From contig CAVXXW010000001.1 of assembly GCA_963765785.1 (NCBI GenBank), positions 124,001 to 188,000 on the forward strand: a stretch of 64,000 nt of DNA. Direction: 5' to 3'. Below the pieces are notes generated by a model. That model saw nothing but the letters and a program-made list of their open reading frames with translations. It was not told the DNA's origin and made no database searches. Source of the stretch: AC-32 sp963765785 (GTDB taxonomy: Bacteria > Actinomycetota > Thermoleophilia > Gaiellales > Gaiellaceae). Positions 42,399-50,947 of the stretch are shown piece after piece (the stretch's first letter is position 1; each line of letters starts with the position of its first letter). A program made the translations under genes and the position numbers.

Positions 42399-43164
42399 GC
42401 TCGAGCTCGAGGCAGGCGGCGAGAGCGGCCTCGGCGACCTCCAGCTGCTCCTCCGTCGGCTCGGCGGTGGCGAGCCGGTGCTGCAGCTCGTGCCCCGGCC
42501 AGGCCAGGGCCCGTGAGAACGGGTTGTCCGGGTTGCGCGTCATCCACCCGAACAGCTCCGTCGACACGGCCAGTGCGCCGACCTGGGCCGCGAGCCGGGC
42601 AGGGCCACGCAGGTGGGTGGGCGCCTTCTGGGCCAGCGTCATGCCGACGGCGGTGCTCGCAACGAGGGGCCCGAGCAAGTGCGAGCCGCAGCGCTCGTGC
42701 TCGCGCGTCCGGCGCTCGCCGTGCTCGTAGCTCCCGATCGAGATGTGCTCGGCGCCGTGGTAGGCGGCGAGGTCGGAGCCCCGCAGCGCCAAAGCCGCCG
42801 GGGCCAGCGAGAGCATCCCGCCGGCCAGCTCCCGTGCGAACGGCGTCAGGCGGTCCGACTCCTTGATGCTCCGGACGACGACCGCTGTCCCGAGCATCGC
42901 CGCGATCACCTGCGGACGCTGGAACGGCAGCCTTGCCTCCGGCAGCGCCCGCCGCACCTGGGGCAGGAGCGCGAACACCTCGGCGATCCGCGCCGGCCCG
43001 CGCAGGATCGGGTTCTGCACCTCGGCTGCGCGGAAGCTCTTGTAGCGCGAGGCGACCTTCAGCTCGCCGTCGGCGCCGCGGACGGCGCAGGCCCAGGAGT
43101 GCGGGCCGTGCACGAGCACGCCGTTGACGAGCGCCATTCCGCCGAGACGGACCTTCTCGTCCAT
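42373..43164 (-). CDS. DUF1385 family protein
   Basis: The protein is 263 residues. The N-terminal GGMALVNGVLVHGPHSWACAVR and central LAAYHGAEHISIGSYE (the AYHGAEHK box) mark DUF1385, a family of putative metal-dependent enzymes linked to membranes; function unknown. Several hydrophobic stretches are present (about 90-112, 165-182, 190-206). It lies nine bases after the peptidase gene on the same strand, so probably in one operon. Confidence 0.85.
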   Translation of the reverse strand: MDEKVRLGGMALVNGVLVHGPHSWACAVRGADGELKVASRYKSFRAAEVQNPILRGPARIAEVFALLPQVRRALPEARLPFQRPQVIAAMLGTAVVVRSIKESDRLTPFARELAGGMLSLAPAALALRGSDLAAYHGAEHISIGSYEHGERRTREHERCGSHLLGPLVASTAVGMTLAQKAPTHLRGPARLAAQVGALAVSTELFGWMTRNPDNPFSRALAWPGHELQHRLATAEPTEEQLEVAEAALAACLELEHAATESHN

Positions 43165-43173
43165 GGGATCAGC

Positions 43174-44481
43174 CTAGCCGGAGGTGACCTGGACGGCGGC
43201 GTGGCGGAAGCAATCGACCGCCAGCTCGAGGTCGTCGACGGCGGCTCGCTCGTCCGCGGAGTGGATCAGGCGCGATGCAAGCTGCGGGTCCATCGCCCGC
43301 GACGGGCAGAAGCCATAGGCAACCGTGCCAAAGGCGTCGCGAAGCCAGTGGCTGTCCGTGAAGCCGGCCACACAGACCGGTAGCAGGCTCGCCTCGGGCT
43401 CGATCGTCTCGACGAAGCTCGCCACCGCGTCCCAGAGCGGCGTGCCGAGCTCGGAGCGCGTGCCCCCCCAGCCCTCGAGCCACCCGAAGTCGAAGTCGCC
43501 GTCGCCGAGCACGTCGCGGAGGATCGGTTCCACTTCCGCCTGGGTCTGCCCCGGAAGGAGACGGCAGTCCACGTCGACCGTGCAGAGATGCGGGATCACG
43601 TTTCGCGTCCGGGAGGCCGAGATCATCGTCGGCGAGAGCGTTAGTGAAAGGAGCGGCGCAAGCAGCTCGGCGGCCAGCTCGTCGCGCTCTCGCGCCAGCT
43701 CCAGCGCCGCTTCCGGCGAGAGGGCCTCGCCGGTCATCGCCTCGATCATCGCCGATGTCTCGGGGCCAAGCTGGAGCTCGGGCCGGTACGCGGCGAGCCG
43801 CTCGATCAACGGAGCCGCCTTGACCAGCGCATTGTCGGCGATCCCCGGCACCGACGCGTGGCCCGCGCGCCCCCGAACGAAGAGGCGGAAGGGCGAGCTC
43901 ATCTTCTCCGCGGACGAGCAGAGGTAGAACGGCCGGCCGAAGAGCTCGAGCCGCTCCCCGGCGCCCTCGTTCAGCGCGTAGTCGGTGCGAACGGCCTCCG
44001 GATGGCTCTTGCACAGCCACTGGAGCCCGAAGCCGGTGCCGACCTCCTCGTCGGCGCAGGCAGCGAAGACGAGGTCGCCCGCGGGCGCGAACCCCTCGCG
44101 AGCAAGCGAGGCGACTGCCACGGCCTCGGCGGCCACCTGACCCTTCATGTCGAGCGCGCCGCGGCCCCAGAGCTCTCCGTCGCGAACCTCACCGGACCAC
44201 GGGCTGACGAGCCACTCGCCAGGATCGGCCGGGACCGTGTCCGTGTGGGAAAGCAGCAGCAGGCTCGGGCCGGCTCCGCTTCCTCGAATGCGCGCCACGA
44301 GGTTCGCCCGCTCGGGCGTGCGCGCGTAGAGCTCGCTCTCGACGCCGTGGTCGCCGAGGTAGTCGCGCAGCAGCTCGGCCGCCTGCGTCTCGTTCCCCGG
44401 CGGGTTGACCGTGTCGAGCCGGATCAGCTCCTGCAGGAGCTCTGTGACCTCGGCGCGTAGCAACGACTCAGTCGTCGTCAT
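43174..44481 (-). CDS. M20-family zinc metallopeptidase (ArgE/DapE/CPG2-like)
   Basis: The protein is 435 residues. Zinc ligands are seen: His in LLSHTDTVPAD, the bridging Asp in RGALDMKGQ, Glu-Glu in CADEEVGTG and a C-terminal His near the end. An inserted dimerisation domain is in the middle (GRAGHASVPGIADNAL). It hydrolyses N-acyl amino acids or dipeptides; precise substrate unknown. It overlaps the tryptophan dioxygenase gene by 14 bases, so both may act in amino-acid breakdown. Confidence 0.9.
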   Translation of the reverse strand: MTTTESLLRAEVTELLQELIRLDTVNPPGNETQAAELLRDYLGDHGVESELYARTPERANLVARIRGSGAGPSLLLLSHTDTVPADPGEWLVSPWSGEVRDGELWGRGALDMKGQVAAEAVAVASLAREGFAPAGDLVFAACADEEVGTGFGLQWLCKSHPEAVRTDYALNEGAGERLELFGRPFYLCSSAEKMSSPFRLFVRGRAGHASVPGIADNALVKAAPLIERLAAYRPELQLGPETSAMIEAMTGEALSPEAALELARERDELAAELLAPLLSLTLSPTMISASRTRNVIPHLCTVDVDCRLLPGQTQAEVEPILRDVLGDGDFDFGWLEGWGGTRSELGTPLWDAVASFVETIEPEASLLPVCVAGFTDSHWLRDAFGTVAYGFCPSRAMDPQLASRLIHSADERAAVDDLELAVDCFRHAAVQVTSG

Positions 44482-45175
44482 TCGCCAGCTCCGTGAGCCG
44501 GTTGCGCGCCTGCCAGAGCTCCGGGTAGAAGCGCTGCTTGATCAGCCCGCCCAAGAGCTCGACCGGGGTGCCCTGGGTGCCGACGACCGAGTCGCCGATC
44601 ACGCGCGCGACGACCAGGTAGTGCCGCATCCGCCAGAGCGTGAGCCGCTCGTCCCAGCCGATCAGGAGCTCGGCCAGCTGGTAGAGCCGCTCCTGGCTAC
44701 GGCCCTGCCGGTAGAGCTCGACCACGTTCAGGCCGGCCTCGCGCAGGCGCGCCTGGAAGGCCTGGCCGAGCTGCGGCGTCACCCGCCGGAGCTCGCGGAA
44801 GCCGGGCGAGTCGAAGCCGCTGCCGTGGCCGAGCACCTTGCGGATCGCCTGGTACTCCCAGGGCGAGAGCGCCTCCAGCATCTCCAGCTGGGCAAGCACG
44901 TAGTCGAGGCAGAGGTGCGCCCGGCGCAGCAGCCGCTCGGCCGGCTCGAGCTCGCCCCGCTCGAGCAGGCGCGTCGCCTGCTCGGCCTCGTTCCAGGCGA
45001 GCTTCAGCCACAGCTCCGAGGCCTGGTGGACGGTCTGGAAGAGCAGCTCGTCGCGGTCGACCTGCTCTTCGGCGCTCTTCTGCAGCGCCAAGAGCTCGTC
45101 GGTGCGCAGGTAGCGCTCGTAGTCACTTGCGCCCTGGCCTGCCAGGACGGGCTGCGAGAAGTCCTCGACGGCCAC
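44468..45175 (-). CDS. kynA: Tryptophan 2,3-dioxygenase
   Basis: The protein is 235 residues and opens the indole ring of tryptophan with O2 to N-formylkynurenine, using haem. Substrate and haem motifs are LLFQTVHQASELWLKL (His near residue 50), GSGFDSPGFREL and WRMRHYLVVARVIG with the axial histidine, then GTQGTPVELL. It is shorter than most bacterial forms, mainly in loops. GTG 45175 lies six bases after TATGCT, so the message is likely leaderless. Other kynurenine genes are not in the window. Confidence 0.92.
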   Translation of the reverse strand: MAVEDFSQPVLAGQGASDYERYLRTDELLALQKSAEEQVDRDELLFQTVHQASELWLKLAWNEAEQATRLLERGELEPAERLLRRAHLCLDYVLAQLEMLEALSPWEYQAIRKVLGHGSGFDSPGFRELRRVTPQLGQAFQARLREAGLNVVELYRQGRSQERLYQLAELLIGWDERLTLWRMRHYLVVARVIGDSVVGTQGTPVELLGGLIKQRFYPELWQARNRLTELANDDD

Positions 45176-45181
45176 GGCGGG

Positions 45182-45189
45182 AGCATACT
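45182..45189. promoter_or_regulatory. Overlapping divergent -10 boxes for kynA and rarA
   Basis: The eight bases AGCATACT hold CATACT (plus strand, six bases before GTG 45196) and TATGCT (minus strand, six bases before GTG 45175). The whole gap is 20 bases. Two RNA polymerases could not bind at once, so the two genes probably compete. Confidence 0.55.
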
Positions 45190-45195
45190 TTCGGA

Positions 45196-46458
45196 GTGAG
45201 CGACCTCTTCGCAGATGCGGCGCGGGAGCGGATGTCCGAGCTGGCGCCGCTCGCGCTACGGCTGCGGCCGCGGAGCCTCGACGAGTTCGTCGGCCAGGAG
45301 CAGGTGCTGGGCGAGCGCTCGGCGCTGCGGCTCGCGATCGCGGAGGACCGGGTCGGCTCGGCGATCCTCTACGGGCCGCCGGGCACGGGCAAGACGACGC
45401 TCGCGCGGATCGTGGCCGAGACCACCGGCGCGGCGTTCGAGGAGCTCTCGGCGGTCTCGGCGACCGTCAAGGACGTGCGCGGGGTGCTCGCCCGGGCGCG
45501 CGACCGGCTCGGCGGCTCCGGCCAGCGAACGATCCTGTTCCTCGACGAGATCCACCGCTTCAACAAGGCGCAGCAGGACGCGCTCCTGCCCGCGGTGGAG
45601 GAAGGCCTCGTGACGCTGATCGGGGCGACGACCGAGAACCCGTACTTCGAGGTCAACTCGGCACTGCTCTCCCGCTGCCAGATCTACGAGCTGGAGCCGC
45701 TCGGCGAGGACCAGCTGCGCGAGATCGTCGGCCGCGGGGCCGCCGCGCTGGAGACCGAGATGCCGGACGAGATGGCGGCACTCGTCGCACGTCGGGCCGG
45801 CGGCGACGCGCGCAACGCGCTGAACATCCTCGAGCTCAGCGTCCAGACCGCACGGGCCGAGGGCGTTCCCGTCGCCGAGCAGCACGTCGAGGACGCCGCC
45901 CGCAAGCGGCCGCTCGTCTACGACAAGGGCGGCGACGCGCACTACGACTTCATCTCCGCCTTCATCAAGTCGATGCGCGGCTCGGACCCGGACGCCGCTG
46001 TCTACTACCTCGCGGCGATGCTCGAAGGCGGCGAGGACGCACGCTTCGTGGCGCGGCGGATGATCGTGCTCGCCTCCGAGGACATCGGCAACGCCGACCC
46101 TCGTGCGCTGCTCGTCGCCGTCGCGGCTGCGCAGGCGGTGGAGCACGTCGGCCTACCGGAGGCGCGGCTCAACCTTGCGCAGGCGGCGATCTACCTCGCA
46201 CGGGCGCCGAAGTCGAACGCCTCCTACGTCGCGATCAAGGAGGCGATGGCCGACGTGCGCGAGCTCGGCCAGACGCGGCCGCCGGACGAGCTGCGCGACG
46301 CCAGCTACTACGGCGCCAGGAAACTCGGCCGCGGCCAGGGCTACGTCTACCCGCACGACGACCCGCGCGGCTTCGACGTCGCCTACCTGCCGGAGCCGCT
46401 CAAGGGCAAGCGCTACTACCGGCCGAAGGACTCGGGCGAGGAGAGCGAGCCCAGCTGA
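45196..46458 (+). CDS. rarA: Replication-associated recombination protein A (RarA/MgsA)
   Basis: This 420-residue AAA+ ATPase acts at stalled replication forks. It starts with PLALRLRPRSLDEFVGQEQVLG; Walker A is GPPGTGKTT, Walker B ILFLDEIHRF and sensor 1 GATTENP. The C-terminal tetramerisation part includes DKGGDAHYDFISAFIKSMRGSDPDAA, RaRA-typical, and YGARKLGRGQGYVYPHDDPRG. GTG 45196 is chosen because it follows a -10-like CATACT by six bases; the frame is open further upstream. Confidence 0.95.
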   Translation: MSDLFADAARERMSELAPLALRLRPRSLDEFVGQEQVLGERSALRLAIAEDRVGSAILYGPPGTGKTTLARIVAETTGAAFEELSAVSATVKDVRGVLARARDRLGGSGQRTILFLDEIHRFNKAQQDALLPAVEEGLVTLIGATTENPYFEVNSALLSRCQIYELEPLGEDQLREIVGRGAAALETEMPDEMAALVARRAGGDARNALNILELSVQTARAEGVPVAEQHVEDAARKRPLVYDKGGDAHYDFISAFIKSMRGSDPDAAVYYLAAMLEGGEDARFVARRMIVLASEDIGNADPRALLVAVAAAQAVEHVGLPEARLNLAQAAIYLARAPKSNASYVAIKEAMADVRELGQTRPPDELRDASYYGARKLGRGQGYVYPHDDPRGFDVAYLPEPLKGKRYYRPKDSGEESEPS

Positions 46459-46485
46459 TCTGTGCTTCCATGTCCCGCCGGGGTC

Positions 46486-47400
46486 ATGGGCCACAACCGA
46501 GCCGCCATCATCGCCCTGACGGCTTTGGCCGTCCTGCTACCGCCCGCAGCGCATGCGAGTCAGTTCGTCGACGTCGTCCGCGGGCGCGCGCCGGTGACGC
46601 TGAAGGTCGACGGCGGCAGCCGCGCGATCGTCTACTACTCGAAGAGCGGCTCCGCGCGGCACGTGCTGGTCACGGGCGCGGTGAACGCGCGCCAGCCAAG
46701 CCGCTACGTGCGCCAGGTGCGGTTCCGCGTCGACTACAGCGGCGGCCGCGGGCTCTGGAAGCGGTTCAGCAGCGCCTGCGGGCCGTACGACGGGCCGGGC
46801 CTCCCCTTCCTCGTCGCCGCTTGCAAGGCGCCGAACGGCTCCTACTGGGCCGTGCAGGAGTGGATGGTCGACCAGCCCAACTTCGGCGTCCTCCCGTGGA
46901 CCACGCGGCAGCACCAGTACGCGATCCGCGTCTCGCACTGGAGCACGCCGGTCGCGCAGATCGAGCTGCATGCGGACTGGATCTACGCCGGCCGCTGGCA
47001 CGAGCTCTTCGGGCGCGCCACGTACCTGGGCAAGCCTGTGTACGGGTTCGCCAGCACCCCCAGCGGCTCGCCCACCGACGGGTACGGGCGGCTGCTCTAC
47101 CTCGACACCTTCGGCTCCCGCTACGGCAGCGGCTGGCGCCGCGAGAACGCGTTCCTACCGCACCGCCCGACCGGCGTCTTCTGCGCCGGCTTTTACCCGC
47201 ACAACGGGCGTCCGCCCGGCAACGGCTCCCAGTACCGCGTCACGATGATCGGTCCCGGGGTCACGCCGGACGTGCAGTCGAGCGTCGCCGGCCTGCACGA
47301 CTACCGGCGCGGCAACGCAGCCGACGCCGCCTACGAGCGCCAGCAGAACGCCATCCTCGACCACCTCGCCGCGGGCGGCCGCTGGTGCCATCACCACTGA
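46486..47400 (+). CDS. Secreted protein, unknown function
   Basis: The protein is 304 residues with a signal peptide (MGHNRAAIIALTALAVLLPPAAHA). The mature part is aromatic- and glycine-rich, has four cysteines (likely two disulfides) and ends in a histidine cluster CHHH that might bind metal. No family is recognised. It follows rarA by 27 bases on the same strand. ATG 46486 puts the signal peptide at the terminus; ATG 46462 would add eight residues. Confidence 0.7.
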   Translation: MGHNRAAIIALTALAVLLPPAAHASQFVDVVRGRAPVTLKVDGGSRAIVYYSKSGSARHVLVTGAVNARQPSRYVRQVRFRVDYSGGRGLWKRFSSACGPYDGPGLPFLVAACKAPNGSYWAVQEWMVDQPNFGVLPWTTRQHQYAIRVSHWSTPVAQIELHADWIYAGRWHELFGRATYLGKPVYGFASTPSGSPTDGYGRLLYLDTFGSRYGSGWRRENAFLPHRPTGVFCAGFYPHNGRPPGNGSQYRVTMIGPGVTPDVQSSVAGLHDYRRGNAADAAYERQQNAILDHLAAGGRWCHHH

Positions 47401-47449
47401 GTCGCGGCTCGATAGCCTCGTGCTCTCCGCAACCGACCGAGGGGGACGA

Positions 47450-47890
47450 ATGGCAGTCGAACGGCGAGCGCACGCGACATGGGAAGGCGACCTGCGGAGC
47501 GGCAACGGCAGCTTCGACCTGACGAGCAGCGGCACGATCACGGGCCAGCCGGTGACCTTCGCGTCCCGCTTCGAGCCCGAGGCCGGCGGCAAGACGAGCC
47601 CGGAGGAGCTGATCGCGGCCGCGCATGCGACCTGCGTCTCGATGGCGCTGGCCAACGGGCTCGCGCAGGCCGGCCATCCGCCGACCCGGCTCGAGACAGA
47701 GGCCGTCGCCACGCTCGACCAGACGGACGCCGGCTTCCGGATCACGAAGATGCAGCTGACGGTTCGCGGGGAGGTCGAAGGGATCGACGACGTCGCGTTC
47801 CAGGAGGCCGCGCAGACGGCGAAGGCAGGCTGCCCGGTCTCGAACGCGCTCGGCGGCGTCGAGATCTCGCTCGACGCGTCCCTGGCGTAG
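47450..47890 (+). CDS. osmC: OsmC/Ohr-family peroxiredoxin
   Basis: The protein is 146 residues and reduces organic hydroperoxides with two cysteines: one in AAAHATCVSMAL and one in AKAGCPVSNAL, the OsmC pattern. The strand-rich N-terminus (RAHATWEGDLRSGNG) is typical. ATG 47450 has GAGGGGG just upstream, and a TAGCCT box at 47413-47418 may be its -10. Confidence 0.92.
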   Translation: MAVERRAHATWEGDLRSGNGSFDLTSSGTITGQPVTFASRFEPEAGGKTSPEELIAAAHATCVSMALANGLAQAGHPPTRLETEAVATLDQTDAGFRITKMQLTVRGEVEGIDDVAFQEAAQTAKAGCPVSNALGGVEISLDASLA

Positions 47891-47894
47891 GCAG

Positions 47895-48563
47895 CTAGTC
47901 CGAGCCGCGCAGGATCCGGTTCGCGGCGAACTCGCCGAAGGCACCGCCCATCCCGCGGTAGGCCTCGGCCGCGTGCTGCACGTCGTAGTCGGTGCGGCGG
48001 AACGTGAAGTCGCCGTCGAAGGTCGCCCACGCCGAGCGGGTGTCCCCGTCGAGCGGCATCCCGACGCTGCCGGGGTTCAGCAGCTCCGTCCCGTCCGGGC
48101 CGGGCCGGCGGAACTGCTGGTGGCTGTGGCCGAAGACGACGAGCCGGTCGTGCACGCCCGCCAGCATCCGCTCCTCGCCGGGCTCGGGCTCGGGCGCGAA
48201 GCTCTGGACGTCCGAGAGCGGCGACCCGTGGACGAAGAGCGTCCCGTCGGCCTCGGCCTGCGACGGCAGGTGATAGAGCCAGTCGACCACGTCGTCGGGC
48301 AGCCCGCCCGTGAAGAGCGCATACGACTCCATCACCTCCGGCCGGTCCTCGGGCGGCTCGCGGAGCCAGCGCTCGCCGTTGCCACGGATCCACGTTGCGT
48401 TCGGCAGCTGCTTCAGCCGGTCGAGCGTCTCGAGCGGCCAAGGGCTCGGCGTGCCGTAGTCGCCACCGAGCAGCCAGCGGTCGACGCCGAGCGCGTCGGC
48501 CTCCGCCAGCACCCGCTCGAGCGCGGGCACGTTGCCGTGGATGTCGTAGAGGACGCCGAGCAC
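47895..48563 (-). CDS. Calcineurin-like metallophosphoesterase (YfcE type)
   Basis: The protein is 222 residues. Metal ligands: YDIHGN near residue 7, GGDYGTP, RGNGERW, HGSP and VFGHSHQQF. The small YfcE/MJ0936-like size fits phosphodiesterases of unknown natural substrate. GTG 48563 is only 20 bases from the start of the divergent hydrolase gene, and GACTAT lies six bases upstream. Confidence 0.9.
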   Translation of the reverse strand: MLGVLYDIHGNVPALERVLAEADALGVDRWLLGGDYGTPSPWPLETLDRLKQLPNATWIRGNGERWLREPPEDRPEVMESYALFTGGLPDDVVDWLYHLPSQAEADGTLFVHGSPLSDVQSFAPEPEPGEERMLAGVHDRLVVFGHSHQQFRRPGPDGTELLNPGSVGMPLDGDTRSAWATFDGDFTFRRTDYDVQHAAEAYRGMGGAFGEFAANRILRGSD

Positions 48564-48567
48564 GCCC

Positions 48568-48576
48568 GGATAGTCT
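48568..48576. promoter_or_regulatory. Overlapping divergent -10 boxes between 48563 and 48584
   Basis: TAGTCT (48571-48576) is seven bases before ATG 48584 on the plus strand. The same bases read GACTAT on the minus strand, six bases before GTG 48563. The gap is 20 bases, the same geometry as at 45182-45189. Confidence 0.45.
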
Positions 48577-48583
48577 GACGCCG

Positions 48584-49381
48584 ATGCGGCTGCACGTGCA
48601 CGAGTGGGGCGACGGCGCCGCGCCGCCGGTCGTGTGCGTCCACGGAGTCTCGGCGCACGGGCGGCGCTTTCGCAGGCTGGCCAAGGAGCGCCTGTCGGCG
48701 CGGTTCCACGTGCTCGCGCCCGACCTGCGCGGGCATGCCCTGTCGGAGTGGGAGCCGCCGTGGAACCTCGAGACGCACCTCGACGACCTGCTCGAGACGA
48801 TGGACGAGCTGGGAGTCGGCCCGTGCCCGTGGGTCGGGCACAGTTTCGGCGGCCGGCTGGTGCTCGAGCTGGCGACGCGGGAGCCGGCGCGGCTGACGGC
48901 GGCCGTGCTGCTCGACCCGGCGATCCAGATCCTGCCGCACGTCGGGTTCGACTTCGCGCAGGAGGCGGCGAAGGACCATTCGTTCGCATCGATCGACGAG
49001 GCGGTCGACGCGCGGCTGGCGAGCGGCGCGCCAACGCCGCGGTGGTTCGTCGAGGATGACGCGCGCGACCAGCTCGCGCCCTCGCCCGACGGGCGCCTGC
49101 GCTGGCAGTACGCGCGCGCCGCCGTGGCCGCGATGTACGGCGAGATCTGCCGCGAGCCGCCGCCGCCGACGGTGCTCGCAGAGCTACCGGCCATGCTCGT
49201 TCACGCGGAGCAGTTCGGGCTCGTGCGCGAGGAGCAGCTGGAGGAGTACGCGCGGGAACTCGACCACATCGAGATCGCGGGAGTGCCCGGCGGGCACATC
49301 GTCTACTGGGACGCCTACGAGGAGACGGCCGAACTCGTCGAGACGTTCCTCATTCGTCACAGTCCTGTTTCACACGCGTGA
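48584..49381 (+). CDS. Alpha/beta-fold hydrolase
   Basis: The protein is 265 residues. VCVHGVSAHGRRF (oxyanion loop), APDLRGHALSEW, the nucleophile elbow VGHSFGG and the late histidine in GGHIVYW give a complete Ser-His-acid hydrolase. Substrate is unknown. ATG 48584 follows TAGTCT by seven bases with no ribosome site. The 70-base gap after it (49382-49451) holds only short GC-rich self-complementary bits. Confidence 0.87.
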   Translation: MRLHVHEWGDGAAPPVVCVHGVSAHGRRFRRLAKERLSARFHVLAPDLRGHALSEWEPPWNLETHLDDLLETMDELGVGPCPWVGHSFGGRLVLELATREPARLTAAVLLDPAIQILPHVGFDFAQEAAKDHSFASIDEAVDARLASGAPTPRWFVEDDARDQLAPSPDGRLRWQYARAAVAAMYGEICREPPPPTVLAELPAMLVHAEQFGLVREEQLEEYARELDHIEIAGVPGGHIVYWDAYEETAELVETFLIRHSPVSHA

Positions 49382-49451
49382 GCCGCCCGTCGTTACGCTG
49401 ACTGCAGGGGGAAGCAGGAGGGGGACCCCGGGGGCAAAGTTCTCGCGCGTG

Positions 49452-50387
49452 TCACAGAATCCGGGCGCCTAGCGCGCTCGCGACCAGCTCGACGGCCAGC
49501 TTCGCCGTCTCGTTCTCGCGGTCGAGGATCGGGTTTACCTCGACCACCTCGAGCGAGCTGAGCACGCCGGCCTCGGCCACGAGCTCCAGCGCGAGGTGCG
49601 CCTCGCGGTACGACAGCCCGCCGCGCACAGGGGTGCCCACGCCAGGCGCCACGTCCGGGTCGAGCACGTCCATGTCGAGGCTGACGTGCACGAAGCCGTC
49701 GCCGGAGACGTGCTCGAGCGCCTCTCGCATGGCCGGCTCGACGCCTTTCCGGTCGAGGTCGCTCATCGTGAAGATGCACGCGTCGAGCTCGGCCAGCAGG
49801 TCGCGCTCGCCGGGATCGAGGGAGCGCACGCCGACGAGCGCCACGCGGTCGACGGCGGGCAGCGGATACTCGTCGCTCTCGAACTCGGGGCCTGCCAGGC
49901 CGAGTGCCGCGGCCAACGGCATCCCGTGCACGTTCCCGCTCGGCGAGGTCTCCGGCCGGTTCAGGTCACCATGCGCGTCCAGCCAGAGGACGCCGCCGGG
50001 TCCCCGGGCACACGCCATCCCGCCGAGCGACCCGAGCGCCACCGAGTGGTCCCCGCCGAGCACAAGCGGCACGTAGCCCTCCTGCAGCGCCCGCGCCACG
50101 AGCGCCGCGATCCGCTCGCAGGTCGCCTTGATCTGGGGCAGGTATCGCATCCGTTCGTCGACGATCTCCGTCGCCTCGGGCACCGCCGTCTCGACATTCC
50201 CCCAGTCCTCGACGCGCCGGCCGAGGTCGGCAATCCGCTCGTCGAGACCCGCGTAGCGGATCGCCGACGGGCCCATGTCCACACCGCGCCTCCCGGCGCC
50301 GAGGTCGAGCTCGGCGCCGATCACGGCGACGGGCTGACCGCGCGTCTCTCGACTCTTCACCGCGGCAAGGCTAGCGTTGTCTGTCAT
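49452..50387 (-). CDS. rocF: Arginase
   Basis: This 311-residue ureohydrolase splits arginine to ornithine and urea with two manganese ions. The three metal motifs are GGDHSVALGS, WLDAHGDLN and SLDMDVLDP, with the GPS/YAGL N-terminal region of arginases. ATG 50387 has GGGAG about six bases upstream. The divergent receiver gene starts on the same four bases (CATG), an extreme divergent overlap. Confidence 0.93.
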   Translation of the reverse strand: MTDNASLAAVKSRETRGQPVAVIGAELDLGAGRRGVDMGPSAIRYAGLDERIADLGRRVEDWGNVETAVPEATEIVDERMRYLPQIKATCERIAALVARALQEGYVPLVLGGDHSVALGSLGGMACARGPGGVLWLDAHGDLNRPETSPSGNVHGMPLAAALGLAGPEFESDEYPLPAVDRVALVGVRSLDPGERDLLAELDACIFTMSDLDRKGVEPAMREALEHVSGDGFVHVSLDMDVLDPDVAPGVGTPVRGGLSYREAHLALELVAEAGVLSSLEVVEVNPILDRENETAKLAVELVASALGARIL

Positions 50388-50781
50388 GGATCTCCCGCCG
50401 TCGGAGGACACCCGCATTCGCGTGCTGATCGCCGACGATGACCGTCCGTTCCTGGAGTCGCTCTGGGAGCTGATCGACGGTCAACCCGAGCTGACCGTGA
50501 TCGGCGCCGCGGCAGACGGTCTTGAAGCGATCGAGCTCACCGATCAGCTCGACCCCGACGCGGTGGTGCTCGACCTGCACATGCCGCTGCTGGACGGCGT
50601 CAGCGCCGCAGCGCACCTCCGGCGCGACCATCCCAATCTCTGTCTGATCGCGCTCACCGGCGACGACGAGCCCGCCTTGCACCGCGCCGTCCGCGAAGCC
50701 GGAGCCGACGAAGTGCTGCTCAAGAGCCAGCTCGTCGAGGGCCTGCTGGTGCGGCTCTCGACGCTGCGGCCTGCGAGTTGA
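50386..50781 (+). CDS. Stand-alone receiver-domain response regulator (CheY-like)
   Basis: The protein is 131 residues and contains only a receiver domain: acidic pocket Asp17-19 (IADDDR), phosphorylation site Asp63 in VVLDLHMPLLDG, Thr91 and Lys113. There is no output domain and no kinase gene nearby. ATG 50386 overlaps the arginase ATG head-to-head; TAGCGT lies eight bases upstream and no ribosome site is seen, so it is likely leaderless. Confidence 0.9.
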   Translation: MDLPPSEDTRIRVLIADDDRPFLESLWELIDGQPELTVIGAAADGLEAIELTDQLDPDAVVLDLHMPLLDGVSAAAHLRRDHPNLCLIALTGDDEPALHRAVREAGADEVLLKSQLVEGLLVRLSTLRPAS

Positions 50782-50787
50782 TCGTGA

Positions 50788-50860
50788 TGGCGAGGGCCGG
50801 GATCGAACCGGCGACACCACGGTTTTCAGCCGTGTGCTCTACCAACTGAGCTACCTCGCC
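50788..50860 (-). tRNA. tRNA-Phe (GAA)
   Basis: The 73 bases fold as a full cloverleaf on the minus strand. The acceptor GGCGAGG pairs with CCTCGCC; the D-arm contains AGCTCAGTTGGTAGAGC; the anticodon loop is CTGAAAA with GAA for phenylalanine; the T-arm has GGTTCGATCC. The discriminator is A and the CCA end is not encoded. A TACACT box about 13 bases upstream is a probable -10. Confidence 0.97.
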
Positions 50861-50889
50861 GCGGCCGCCTAGTGTAGCCACGAGCCGGC

Positions 50890-50934
50890 GAAAAAAGGAC
50901 GTCCGGGCCGGTGCAACCGCGCCGCGAACGTCCT
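50890..50934 (-). terminator. Rho-independent terminator of the ccmC-hem operon
   Basis: On the minus strand AGGACGT (50934-50928) pairs with ACGTCCT (50902-50896) around a GC-rich inner region, followed by six T's (50896-50891). It lies 14 bases after the methyltransferase stop and separates that operon from tRNA-Phe. Confidence 0.8.
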
Positions 50935-50947
50935 CGTGCCAAGGAGC

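Noticed and set aside
43171..43176. TAGGCT as a leaderless promoter for the DUF1385 gene
   Set aside because: The TAG is the stop codon of the co-directional peptidase nine bases away, so operon read-through is simpler.
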